From assembly GCF_010211755.1 (NCBI RefSeq), contig NZ_PDWR01000019.1, forward strand, positions 1 through 64,000: a stretch of DNA of 64,000 nt, given 5' to 3'. This stretch comes from Pseudoxanthomonas sangjuensis (lineage in GTDB: Bacteria > Pseudomonadota > Gammaproteobacteria > Xanthomonadales > Xanthomonadaceae). Below, piece after piece: positions 54,368 to 61,947 of the stretch (positions are counted from its first letter, which is position 1; every line of letters starts with the position of its first letter). The notes under the pieces are model-generated. The model made no database searches. It saw only the letters and a list, made by a program, of their open reading frames with translations, and was not told where the DNA came from. A program made the position numbers and the translations under genes.

Positions 54368-54384
54368 AGCAGGGTCCATGCCAG
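54368..54384 (-). promoter_or_regulatory. Sigma-54 (-24/-12) promoter of the eCIS operon
   Basis: On the minus strand the sequence reads CTGGCATGGACCCTGCT. Against YTGGCACGNNNNTTGCW it matches at all but two positions (T for C in the -24 box, C for T in the -12 box), and the invariant GG (54382-54381) and GC (54370-54369) have the exact spacing required. Transcription would start about 12 nt on, near 54357, leaving a leader of about 25 nt before the first gene at 54332. Confidence 0.8.
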
Positions 54385-54401
54385 ATCTAAAACATCATCG
54401 G

Positions 54402-54414
54402 AATCAACTGGTTG
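54402..54414. promoter_or_regulatory. IHF-binding site
   Basis: AATCAACTGGTTG matches the IHF consensus WATCAANNNNTTR at every defined position. It lies about 45-57 bp upstream of the predicted start site, between the -24 box and where an enhancer-binding protein would dock. This is the classic place for IHF-assisted looping at sigma-54 promoters. ihfB is encoded in this window. Confidence 0.7.
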
Positions 54415-54429
54415 AAGAATGTTCTTGAA
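54412..54429. promoter_or_regulatory. Candidate activator-binding dyad upstream of the eCIS promoter
   Basis: TTGAAGAA-TG-TTCTTGAA is an 8-bp inverted repeat with one mismatch (perfect inner AAGAA/TTCTT). It overlaps the end of the IHF site and lies about 30-48 bp upstream of the -24 element. It could bind the adjacent sigma-54 activator or another dimeric regulator. No second copy was found nearby, which weakens the assignment. Confidence 0.4.
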
Positions 54430-54646
54430 ACGGGTTGGGTCCGGAAGTGCGCAGCCGTCCGCGCTCCGGATGCAGGAAAATCCCCGGAAATGGCCGCGCA
54501 GGCGGGCGAGGGCGGGTGGGACGAATCCTCCCTACCACCGGGGCGGCAATCGCCCGGCCCGTGCCCGCGGGCAACCGCAATGCCCGTGCGCGCGGCATCG
54601 CGCCACGAACCAGGGCGGTCGCGGATGGCGGGGAAGCGCGATCGGT

Positions 54647-55672
54647 TCAGCTGCCGCGGTAGCGGTCGCAATCGACGCCGTGCTTCTTCAACAGGCGCCC
54701 GAGCGCGCGCCGGTCGGTCTGGGCCAGGCGTGCCGCCGCACTGACGTTGCCGCCGGTTTGCGCGAGCACGAGCGCGAGGTAGTTCTTTTCGAACGAGGCG
54801 ATCGCCTCGGCCTTCGCGCTCTTGAAATCGCCGGGGCGGCCGTCGCCCGGAACCTCCGCGCCCAGTTCCGGATCATGCAGGATCTCGCCGTCGCACTGCA
54901 GGACCAGGCGGTGGATGGTGTTTTCCAGCTCGCGCACGTTGCCGGGCCAATGGTGTTGCTGCAGCCAGTCGCGCAGTCCGGCGCCGATGCCATGGCTGCA
55001 CAGGCCGTAGCGTTTGGCGTAGATCGCGGCGAAATGCTGCGCCAGGTACAGGATGTCTTCGCCGCGCTCGCGCAATGGCGGCACGCGCAGGCGCAGGATG
55101 TTCAGGCGATACAGCAGGTCGCTGCGGAAACGGCCTTGTTCGACTTCGCGCTCGAGGCCCTTGTTGCTGGCGGCGATGATCCGCGCGTTGGAAACCAGCT
55201 CGCCGGACTGGCCCAATGGCCGGTACCGCCGGTCCTGCAGGAAGCGCAACAGCGCGACCTGGCCCTTGGCGGGCAGGGTGTCGATCTCGTCGAGGAACAG
55301 CGTGCCGCCTTCGGCATGCGTCACCAGGCCGGTGCGCGAACCGCGTGCGTCGGTGAAGGCGCCACGGACGTGGCCGAACAGTTCCGACTCGAGCAGGGCT
55401 TCCGGGATCGCGCCGCAATTCACCGGCACGAAGGGGCGGGCGCGGCGCTCGCTGAGGTAATGCACCGCACGGGCGGCCAGTTCCTTGCCGGAGCCGGTTT
55501 CGCCGTCGATCAGCGCCGGCGCATCGGACCGGGCGAGCATGCGGATCGCATCGGTCATCCGCCGGAACGCCGGCGATGCGCCGAGCATGCCGTGCAGCGG
55601 GCGGAAGTCGGGATCGGCTTCCTCGGTCCATGCCGTTGCGGCGTCGAGGGGCTGGGCCTGTTCCCGTGTCAT
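54647..55672 (-). CDS. Sigma-54-dependent activator without sensor domain (PspF/HrpS type)
   Basis: A 341-residue bacterial enhancer-binding protein. After a short N-terminus (about 27 residues) comes the AAA+ core: MLGASPAFRRMTDAIRMLAR, Walker A GETGSGKE, LFGHVRGAFTDARGSRTG (GAFTGA loop variant with Asp), Walker B GGTLFLDEIDTLP, then the WPGNVRELENTIHRLV sensor 2 region. A C-terminal Fis-type helix-turn-helix follows (LAQTGGNVSAAARLAQTDRR, ALGRLLKKHG). There is no receiver, GAF or PAS domain, so activity must be set by expression level or a partner, as for PspF and HrpR/S. GGAGG lies 8 nt before the ATG. It is 315 bp upstream of the eCIS operon on the same strand. Confidence 0.9.
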   Translation of the reverse strand: MTREQAQPLDAATAWTEEADPDFRPLHGMLGASPAFRRMTDAIRMLARSDAPALIDGETGSGKELAARAVHYLSERRARPFVPVNCGAIPEALLESELFGHVRGAFTDARGSRTGLVTHAEGGTLFLDEIDTLPAKGQVALLRFLQDRRYRPLGQSGELVSNARIIAASNKGLEREVEQGRFRSDLLYRLNILRLRVPPLRERGEDILYLAQHFAAIYAKRYGLCSHGIGAGLRDWLQQHHWPGNVRELENTIHRLVLQCDGEILHDPELGAEVPGDGRPGDFKSAKAEAIASFEKNYLALVLAQTGGNVSAAARLAQTDRRALGRLLKKHGVDCDRYRGS

Positions 55673-56095
55673 CGTAATGCCTCCCGGTGCACGGGCCCTG
55701 GTCGCTGCCGTCGCCGGCAGAGCGATCCGTAACGGGCCCCATGCGCGCGATCGCGATGGTTAAGCTGCAACCCCCTGTGAGTTGTAGTTTGCCGATGGGT
55801 TGTTGGCTACCGCATGGCAGCCGGTTTGCCATTCACAACGCAGGGCGGAGAGCCATCAGGCCAACGCGTTTGCGATGTGAAGACCATGTCAAGAAATGCA
55901 CGGATGGCGATCCGGCTTCGTGGCTTGGCACCGTCAGCGACCCTGCGCGCCCCGGGCAACGCAGGTCGGCTACGTCGGCGTCATCGGTTCCTCCGAAAGC
56001 GGTGAAGCTTCAGGGAAATTCCTCGGCCAACGCGACGACGCGGCGCAATCCCTCGATCGCCATGTTCCCGGCATGGCGATCAACCGGCCGGGATA
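55673..56095. other. Intergenic region between norB and the activator gene
   Basis: A 423-bp gap that must include the activator's promoter. No supported gene is seen; small frames on either strand have poor coding character. It contains an interrupted inverted repeat (CTGCAAC at 55765-55771, GTTGTAG at 55781-55787, one mismatch) about 95 bp upstream of the activator start, a plus-strand sigma-54-like match at 55815-55829, and a strong hairpin at 56055-56081 just after norB. Confidence 0.5.
56055..56081 (-). terminator. Hairpin after norB (possible terminator)
   Basis: GATCGCCATG (56055-56064), loop TTCCCGG, CATGGCGATC (56072-56081): a perfect 10-bp stem 14 bp past the norB stop. No T tract follows on the minus strand, so it may be a factor-dependent terminator or a 3' stabiliser of the norB mRNA. 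Confidence 0.5.
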
Positions 56096-58420
56096 TCACC
56101 GCTCCAGGCCATGTTCTTCGGCTCCGTCGGCCGAAGGCGCGCTTCGCGGCGCAACCCAGAGCCGGAACACGAACCACGCCAGCGCGATCGCGCCGACGCT
56201 GAAGATCACGTCGCCCGGTACGCGCATCCATACCAGCATCTCGACGATGGGCTTCTGCATGAATTCCGCCGATCGCGCGTAGTAGTAGCCGTGCTCGATG
56301 GCCGCGAGCAGTTGCATCGTGCCCAATGGCAGCAAGGTCAGCAGCGCCATCAGCGCCAGCCCGATGTTCAGGCACCAGAAGGCCGTTTTCAGCGCGCCGG
56401 TGTTCCATTGCATTTGGCCGCGCAGGCCGCGCATGCAGAACAGGACGAGGGCGATGCCGAGCATGCCGTAGACGCCGAACAGGGCGGTGTGGCCGTGCAG
56501 CGGGGTCAGGTTCAATCCCTGCATGAAATAGAGCGACAACGGCGGATTGATGAGGAAGCCGAACAGTCCGGCGCCCACCAGGTTCCAGAAGGACACCGCG
56601 ATGAAAAACAGGATTGGCCAGCGGTACCGCGTCATCCACGGCGTGGCCTTGCCCATCCGGTAGGTGTGGTAGGCCTCGAAGCCCAGGTACGCCAGCGGCA
56701 CGACCTCCAGTGCGCTGAAGCTGGCGCCGAGCGCGACGACGGCCGTCGGCGTGCCCACGAAATACAGATGGTGCAGGGTCCCGAGCACGCCGCCGGACAT
56801 GAAGACGATGGTGGCGAACAGGACGGCCGTGGACGCCGACTTCGCACCCACCAGACCAAGGCGCACGAAGATCAGCGCCATGACCGCCGCGGCGAAAACC
56901 TCGAAGAAGCCTTCCACCCACAAGTGGACCAGCCACCAGCGCCAGTACTCGACCTCGGAGATGTGGGTGCGCTCGCCCCACATCAGTGCCGAGGCGAAGA
57001 ACAGCCCGATGCAGATCGTGGACAGGAACATCAGCCCGACGACGGTGCGGGTCGGACCGCTGGCGCCGCGCAATACGGGCCACAGGGCCCGTCCGACCAG
57101 GGTCAGCCACAGCAGCAGGCCCACGAACAGGAACCATTGCCAGAAGCGGCCCATGTCGGCGTACTCCCAACCCTGGTGGCCGAACCAGAAGTTGTGATCC
57201 AGCCCCAGCTTCTGCTGGATGGCCATCCATTGGCCGGCAAACGAGCCCACCACGATGACGAGCAGGCAGACGAAGAGGAAATTGACGCCGAACCGCTGGT
57301 ACCTGGGTTCATGGCCCGACATCGCTGGCGCGATGTAAAGGCCCGTGGCCAGCCAGGCCACCGCGATCCACAGGACGGCCAGCTGGGTGTGCCAGGTGCG
57401 GGTGATGGAGTAGGGCAGGACCTCGGACAGCGGGTAGCCGTAGGCGACCTGTCCCTCGACCTGGTAGTGGGCGGTGATCGCGCCGAGCAGGATCTGCACC
57501 AGGAACAGCGCCAGGACCACCCAGAAGTACTTGGCCGTCGCGCGCATGGAGGGAGTGATGCGAAGCGTGGCCAGCGGATCCGTAGCGGGCAGGGCAGGCG
57601 GGTCATCCTCGTGGGTCCGGGCATGATGCCAGCCCAGCAGGGCGATGCCGGCGATCAGGAAAAGCACGCTGAAGGCGGACCACACCCAGAGCGAAGGCGC
57701 CGGCCGGTTCCCGATCAAGGGCTCGCTGGGCCAGTTGTTGGTATAGGTGACCCGCTGCGGTGCGACGCCGGCCTGGTCGACCGCCAGGGTTTCGCCGGAC
57801 CGGCCGGGGCGCTCCGTACCCGCGGCCCATGCCGTCCACCAGAAGAACGCCGTCAGTGCCTTCCGATGCGCGGCATCGGGCACCGTGTCGTTCTTCATCG
57901 CGTACGCCTCGCGCAGCGAAGCCGTTTCCGGGGCATTGCCGAACAGGCTCTCGTAATGCGCGGCCACCTCGGCGATGGCTTCTGCACGCACCGCCGGCAG
58001 CACGATGGTCCGGGTGTCGGGGTCGTAGCTGTTGCGCCGCATCAGCGGTTCCAGACGTGCCCGCAGCATTCCCTGCTGTTCTGCGGGCAGGCTGCGGAAG
58101 CCGTCGGCTCCGCTGGCGCGCGCCCACTGGTCGAGCACGGCCATGGCTTCGCGGTGCAGCCAGTCCGCGCTCCAGTCCGGGGCCACGTAGCCGCCATGGC
58201 CCCAGATGGAACCCAATTGCATGCCGCCCACCGACTGCCAGACCTGCCGGCCCAGTTCGATATCGGCCCGGGTGTAGAGCGTGCGGCCATCTTCCGCCTG
58301 CACGCGCTCGGGCACCGGCGGGGCCGCCCGGAAGATCTCCGTTCCGGCCCACAGCAAGACGCCAAACGAGGTGATGAGCAATACCGCCAAGCCGACCCAG
58401 AGCTTCCGCGTGCTATCCAT
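56096..58420 (-). CDS. norB: Quinol-dependent nitric oxide reductase
   Basis: A 774-residue single-subunit qNOR that reduces 2 NO to N2O with electrons from quinol. It has an N-terminal TM helix and a large periplasmic extension (FGVLLWAGTEIFRAAPPVPE, IWGHGGYVAPDWSADWL), which mimics the NorC subunit but without heme c. Twelve heme-copper-type helices follow. Heme and Fe ligands lie in TRTWHTQLAVLW, VHLWVEGFFEVFAAAV, LGTLHHLYFVG and LTPLHGHTALFG. The ATG at 58420 has GGGAGGGGG immediately upstream; a further upstream Met (58513) adds nothing conserved. It serves denitrification or NO detoxification in the inner membrane. Confidence 0.95.
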   Translation of the reverse strand: MDSTRKLWVGLAVLLITSFGVLLWAGTEIFRAAPPVPERVQAEDGRTLYTRADIELGRQVWQSVGGMQLGSIWGHGGYVAPDWSADWLHREAMAVLDQWARASGADGFRSLPAEQQGMLRARLEPLMRRNSYDPDTRTIVLPAVRAEAIAEVAAHYESLFGNAPETASLREAYAMKNDTVPDAAHRKALTAFFWWTAWAAGTERPGRSGETLAVDQAGVAPQRVTYTNNWPSEPLIGNRPAPSLWVWSAFSVLFLIAGIALLGWHHARTHEDDPPALPATDPLATLRITPSMRATAKYFWVVLALFLVQILLGAITAHYQVEGQVAYGYPLSEVLPYSITRTWHTQLAVLWIAVAWLATGLYIAPAMSGHEPRYQRFGVNFLFVCLLVIVVGSFAGQWMAIQQKLGLDHNFWFGHQGWEYADMGRFWQWFLFVGLLLWLTLVGRALWPVLRGASGPTRTVVGLMFLSTICIGLFFASALMWGERTHISEVEYWRWWLVHLWVEGFFEVFAAAVMALIFVRLGLVGAKSASTAVLFATIVFMSGGVLGTLHHLYFVGTPTAVVALGASFSALEVVPLAYLGFEAYHTYRMGKATPWMTRYRWPILFFIAVSFWNLVGAGLFGFLINPPLSLYFMQGLNLTPLHGHTALFGVYGMLGIALVLFCMRGLRGQMQWNTGALKTAFWCLNIGLALMALLTLLPLGTMQLLAAIEHGYYYARSAEFMQKPIVEMLVWMRVPGDVIFSVGAIALAWFVFRLWVAPRSAPSADGAEEHGLER

Positions 58421-58740
58421 ATCCCCCTCCCGTAGCGTATGACGAGCGCCACAGACCATAGTCGCGACGAAGCGCAGAGTTGTAAATCGGCCGTTAACGC
58501 AGGGACATGCCATCGCCGAAGGCAGTCGTGACGGGTTCGATGATCGACGTCGAGCATCCCCCGGGAACTAACCGGCTGATTCCAAAAGAGAAGCGCAGCG
58601 GCGGGACGTATCGCCGGGGCTCTCCCCATCCACGATCCATCCGGGAAATTCCAGGACTGCCCGCAACCGCCCGTCGTTTCCCCGGATTGCCGACGATCTG
58701 CCCGCTATTTTCCCGCCGCATTTTTTGCCGGCGCGATGCG
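58421..58740. other. norB upstream region
   Basis: A 320-bp gap between nadB and norB that should hold the norB promoter. I found no clear FNR/DNR box (TTGAT-N4-ATCAA) and no NsrR-type palindrome. A sigma-54-like sequence at 58499-58512 (minus strand TGGCATGTCCCTGC) has the right boxes but is one base too short between GG and GC. No gene is supported. Confidence 0.45.
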
Positions 58741-60216
58741 TCAACCGGCTGCGCGCGTCCGGACAGGGCGGGGCCGATCGTCCCGGAAATGCGTTCCGAG
58801 GCTTTGGCGGCGATGGATCGCAGCCTGAAGCAGGTGGACGACGACTTTTCCCTGCCAGGTGTCGCGGACCTGGCTGTCCGTTCGGATTCCGTCGACCGCT
58901 TCGGCCATTCGGTCTCCGTTCCGCACCGGGCCCAGGCATTCCCAGGCGAGTTCGCGCAGGCCGCGAAGATTGCACTGATCCGCCGATGCCCCGCGATCGA
59001 TCCACCGTTCGGCACCGGACCTGGGCAGGCCTCGGTCGGAGTCGGCCAGATGCCGGCCAAGGCGCCTTCCGAACACGACGCCTTCGAGCAGCGAATTGCT
59101 TGCGAGCCTGTTTGCACCATGGACGCCGGTGCAGGCGACTTCGCCAACCGCATGGAGACCCGGCACGCCGGTTCGGCCGTCGAGATCGACCGCGATGCCG
59201 CCCATGTGGAAATGGGCCGCTGGCGTGACCGGCATGCGTTCCCGGCGCGGATCGATGCCGTGCCTGCGGGCGATGGCATGGACCGTCGGGAAACGCCATA
59301 TCCAGTCGCGGCTCAATTCCGTCGCGTCCAGCCATACGTTCCCGCCGCGCTGGCGATGTTCCCAGACGCATCGCGCCACCTGGTCCCGCGGGGCCAGGTC
59401 GCCCATCGGATGCCTGGCATCCATGATCGGGCAACCCGCATCGTCGACCAGGCGCGCACCGGCGCCACGAAGCGCTTCGGTGATCAATGGAAGCGGACCG
59501 TCGGTCTTTATGTCCAGCGCGGTCGGATGGAACTGGACGAACTCGGCATCCCTGAGCGGGACGCCGAGGGCAAGGGCCAATCCCAGTCCGTTGCCGTCGG
59601 CCGTCGGGGGGTTCGTGGTTGCCGAGAACAGCGCGCCGCAGCCGCCTGTCGCGAGCACCAAATCGGCGCACTCGGTTTCATGGGGCCGCCCGGTCTCCGT
59701 GTCGGTGAATCGGACGGCCGCGACGCGGCCGCCGCGAACCAGGACCGCGTCGAGCGTGGCCGGCGGCCGCCAGGCGATGTGCGGCGAACCCTGGGCGGCG
59801 CGCGCAAGCGCCAACAGGAGCGCCAGCCCGCTGGCATCCCCGCCCGCATGAACGATACGGTTGTGGGAGTGCCCGCCCTCGCGGCCCAGTTGCAGGCCGT
59901 TGCGGTCGAGATCGAAGTTCACGCCCTGCGATTCGAGCCAGCGCAGGGCGGGGCCGGCGTGGGCGACCAGGTAATCGACGGCTTCCGGATCGTTGTGGCC
60001 GGCACCGGCTGCCATCGTGTCCTCGGCGTGCGAAAGCGCGGAATCTCCCGGGGCCAGCGCCACCGCGATGCCGCCCTGTGCCAGCGAAGTGCATCCGCCG
60101 CTGCCGGCCATCGAATTTCCGACCAGCAGAACCGGCCTGGGCGCCGCCGACAGCGCCGTCGCCAGTCCGGCAACGCCGCCTCCCACGATTACCAGGGGCC
60201 CCGTGTTGGCGGTCAT
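58741..60216 (-). CDS. nadB: L-aspartate oxidase
   Basis: A 491-residue flavoprotein that oxidises L-aspartate to iminoaspartate, the first step of de novo NAD synthesis. It can use fumarate as well as oxygen, so it works anaerobically. FAD-binding LVIVGGGVAGLATALSA is at the N-terminus, with GSGGCTSLAQGGIAVAL, the active-site segments EFVQFHPTALD and PVTPAAHFHMGGIAVDLDG, and HGANRLASNSLLEGVVFG. It is shorter at the C-terminus than E. coli NadB (540 aa), with a reduced helical domain. The ATG at 60216 overlaps the nadA stop (4 bp). Confidence 0.94.
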   Translation of the reverse strand: MTANTGPLVIVGGGVAGLATALSAAPRPVLLVGNSMAGSGGCTSLAQGGIAVALAPGDSALSHAEDTMAAGAGHNDPEAVDYLVAHAGPALRWLESQGVNFDLDRNGLQLGREGGHSHNRIVHAGGDASGLALLLALARAAQGSPHIAWRPPATLDAVLVRGGRVAAVRFTDTETGRPHETECADLVLATGGCGALFSATTNPPTADGNGLGLALALGVPLRDAEFVQFHPTALDIKTDGPLPLITEALRGAGARLVDDAGCPIMDARHPMGDLAPRDQVARCVWEHRQRGGNVWLDATELSRDWIWRFPTVHAIARRHGIDPRRERMPVTPAAHFHMGGIAVDLDGRTGVPGLHAVGEVACTGVHGANRLASNSLLEGVVFGRRLGRHLADSDRGLPRSGAERWIDRGASADQCNLRGLRELAWECLGPVRNGDRMAEAVDGIRTDSQVRDTWQGKVVVHLLQAAIHRRQSLGTHFRDDRPRPVRTRAAG

Positions 60217-61232
60217 GCCCGGTCCTGCCGGCCGACTTCGAGCATTCGTTGCAGCGCGATCCGGGCGCGGGCGGCGGTTGCGGCCGGGACCTCGACGGGA
60301 TGGCGGAGTTCCCGAAGGCAGGCGTGGATGTTCGGCAGCGTGATCCGCTTCATGTGCGGGCAGAGGTTGCAGGGCTTCACGAACTCGATTTCCGGAAACC
60401 TTGCGCGCAGGTTGTCGGCCATCGAGCATTCGGTGATCAGCGCCACCCGGTGCGGTTGCTCCTTCTGCAGCCAGGCGCCCATTGCCGTGGTGGAACCAAC
60501 GAAGTCCGCCTCCTGCAGCACGTCCGGCGGGCATTCCGGATGCGCGACGACGCGCGCCTCGAAGCGTTCGCGCGTGTGCCGGACCTGTTGCCCGGTGAAC
60601 CGTTCGTGGACTTCGCAACGGCCGTTCCACAGCACCAGTTCGACATCGGTGCACGAGGCGACGTGGCTGCCCAGGAACTTGTCGGGCAGGAAAATCACCT
60701 TGTCCGCACCCATGGCTTCGACCACCTGCACGGCGTTGGCCGAGGTGCAGCAGGCATCGGACTCGGCCTTCACCGCGGCGCTGGTGTTGACGTAGGTGAC
60801 CACCGGGGCGCCCGGATGCTGCGCGCGCAGGGCCCTGACGTCCTCGGCGGTGATGGAACTTGCGAGCGAACAGCCGGCCTCGAGGTCGGGGATCAGTACC
60901 GTGCGGTCCGGCGCCAGGATCTTGGCGGTTTCGGCCATGAAGTGGACGCCGCAGATGACGATCAATTCGGCGTCGGTCCGCGCCGCCGCCTGCGCCAACG
61001 CCAGCGAATCGCCGGTGACGTCGGCGACGCCGTGGAAGATCTCCGGCGACTGGTAGCTGTGCGCCATGATCACCGCGCCACGTTCGCGCTTCAGTTGCTG
61101 GATCGCATCGATCCATGGCAGGTGCAGCGGCCATTCGAGGCAGGGAACGGAGTCGCCGACCCGGGCGATCAGGTCGCTGTATCGCTCTTCCAGGTCGTCG
61201 GACCAGCGCGGAAGGAAATCGGCGGCGCTCAC
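60213..61232 (-). CDS. nadA: Quinolinate synthase
   Basis: A 339-residue [4Fe-4S] enzyme that condenses iminoaspartate with dihydroxyacetone phosphate to quinolinate. Motifs are VIMAHSYQSPEI (NadA opening), DSLALAQAA, the first cluster Cys in VICGVHFMAETAKIL, the second in KAESDACCTSANAV, and the third in KPCNLCPHMKRITLPNI. The GTG start at 61232 has AAGGAG 9 nt upstream and overlaps the ubiT stop (GTGA). It is followed directly by nadB, so the NAD pair is in one operon. Oxygen sensitivity of its cluster fits the anaerobic context. Confidence 0.95.
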   Translation of the reverse strand: MSAADFLPRWSDDLEERYSDLIARVGDSVPCLEWPLHLPWIDAIQQLKRERGAVIMAHSYQSPEIFHGVADVTGDSLALAQAAARTDAELIVICGVHFMAETAKILAPDRTVLIPDLEAGCSLASSITAEDVRALRAQHPGAPVVTYVNTSAAVKAESDACCTSANAVQVVEAMGADKVIFLPDKFLGSHVASCTDVELVLWNGRCEVHERFTGQQVRHTRERFEARVVAHPECPPDVLQEADFVGSTTAMGAWLQKEQPHRVALITECSMADNLRARFPEIEFVKPCNLCPHMKRITLPNIHACLRELRHPVEVPAATAARARIALQRMLEVGRQDRA

Positions 61233-61756
61233 GCGGCATGCTCCTTCCGTGCGCGATAGGCCGCACGGGCGCGATCGGCGAACCCGGCGCCGCGTTGCAG
61301 GAGGATGCGGCTGGAAAGCGGCAGCGTTTCCCACGGCAGGCGGTCGAGCAGATTGCGCAGGTGCAGTCCGAGTTCGACGTCGCCGGTCAGCGCCAGCCGG
61401 CGCTTGAAGAACAGGGTATCGGCGTCTTCGAGGCGGCTGGCAAGCAGGAGCAGGTCCGTCGCCGTGCCGCTGACCGTCGCTTCGGCTTCTTCCCGGCTGA
61501 AGCGGAGTTCGTCGCGGTGCATTTCGAAGACCCAGTGCAGGTCCAGATCGCGGACCTCGATGCCGATGCGACGATCGGCAATGGGCTGGAGGTTCTCGCG
61601 CATCCATGCGGAAGCCAGGGCATTGGAAAGCAGCTGGCGGACGACGCGCTTCTGGGCGGCAACCGGAACCCTTGCCAGTGCGATTCGCCAGTATTTCGGC
61701 GGGGGAACCCAGGACAGCAACTGGCCGGCCGTGGAGGAGGATGGATGGATCGACAT
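61229..61756 (-). CDS. ubiT: Anaerobic ubiquinone biosynthesis accessory factor UbiT (SCP2 domain)
   Basis: A 175-residue SCP2-like lipid-binding protein. It aligns by eye with E. coli UbiT (YhbT, 174 aa): IGIEVRDLDLHW, ATDLLLLASRLEDADTLFFK, RRLALTGDVELGLHLRNLLD. UbiT works with UbiU/UbiV in oxygen-independent ubiquinone synthesis; neither partner is in this window. I chose the ATG at 61756 (MSIHPSSST), which matches the length of known UbiT. An upstream Met (61849) gives an Arg-rich tail. It is coupled to nadA by a GTGA overlap, tying quinone supply to the denitrification island. Confidence 0.88.
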   Translation of the reverse strand: MSIHPSSSTAGQLLSWVPPPKYWRIALARVPVAAQKRVVRQLLSNALASAWMRENLQPIADRRIGIEVRDLDLHWVFEMHRDELRFSREEAEATVSGTATDLLLLASRLEDADTLFFKRRLALTGDVELGLHLRNLLDRLPWETLPLSSRILLQRGAGFADRARAAYRARKEHAA

Positions 61757-61947
61757 GGAGATGCCTTCGAGGGTTGCATTCGGCCGCGGGAAAACGGCTG
61801 TCGATCGGCGGGTTCGGCGCATGAGGCGAGGCGGTGCCTGCATGCGCAACCGGGACGCATGCCCGGGCCCGTCGTCATCGCGGTTTGTCGTCGCCAGCCT
61901 TGCCCGCCGATGTTAGGGGGGATGCGGATCCGCAGGATTGATCCAGA

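Larger units (their letters stand above)
54333..54646. other. eCIS promoter region
   Basis: A 314-bp gap between the eCIS operon and the activator gene. It contains an AT-rich block (54381-54430), strikingly different from the surrounding GC-rich DNA. The block holds a sigma-54 promoter, an IHF consensus site and a dyad. The rest up to 54646 is GC-rich without a recognisable gene. Confidence 0.7.

Noticed and set aside
54647-55672. NorR regulator of norB
   Set aside because: The protein lacks the N-terminal GAF domain with the nitric-oxide-sensing iron centre; it is a sensor-less PspF/HrpS-type activator, and the nearest good sigma-54 promoter is that of the eCIS.
55815-55829. Plus-strand sigma-54-like match (TGGCAGCCGGTTTGC) in the norB-activator gap
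   Set aside because: Spacing is right, but it points toward antisense of norB with no gene or terminator downstream; a chance match cannot be excluded in a window of this size.
56111-60795. Long plus-strand frames opposite norB and nadB
   Set aside because: Antisense shadows with biased composition; the minus-strand enzymes have complete family motifs.
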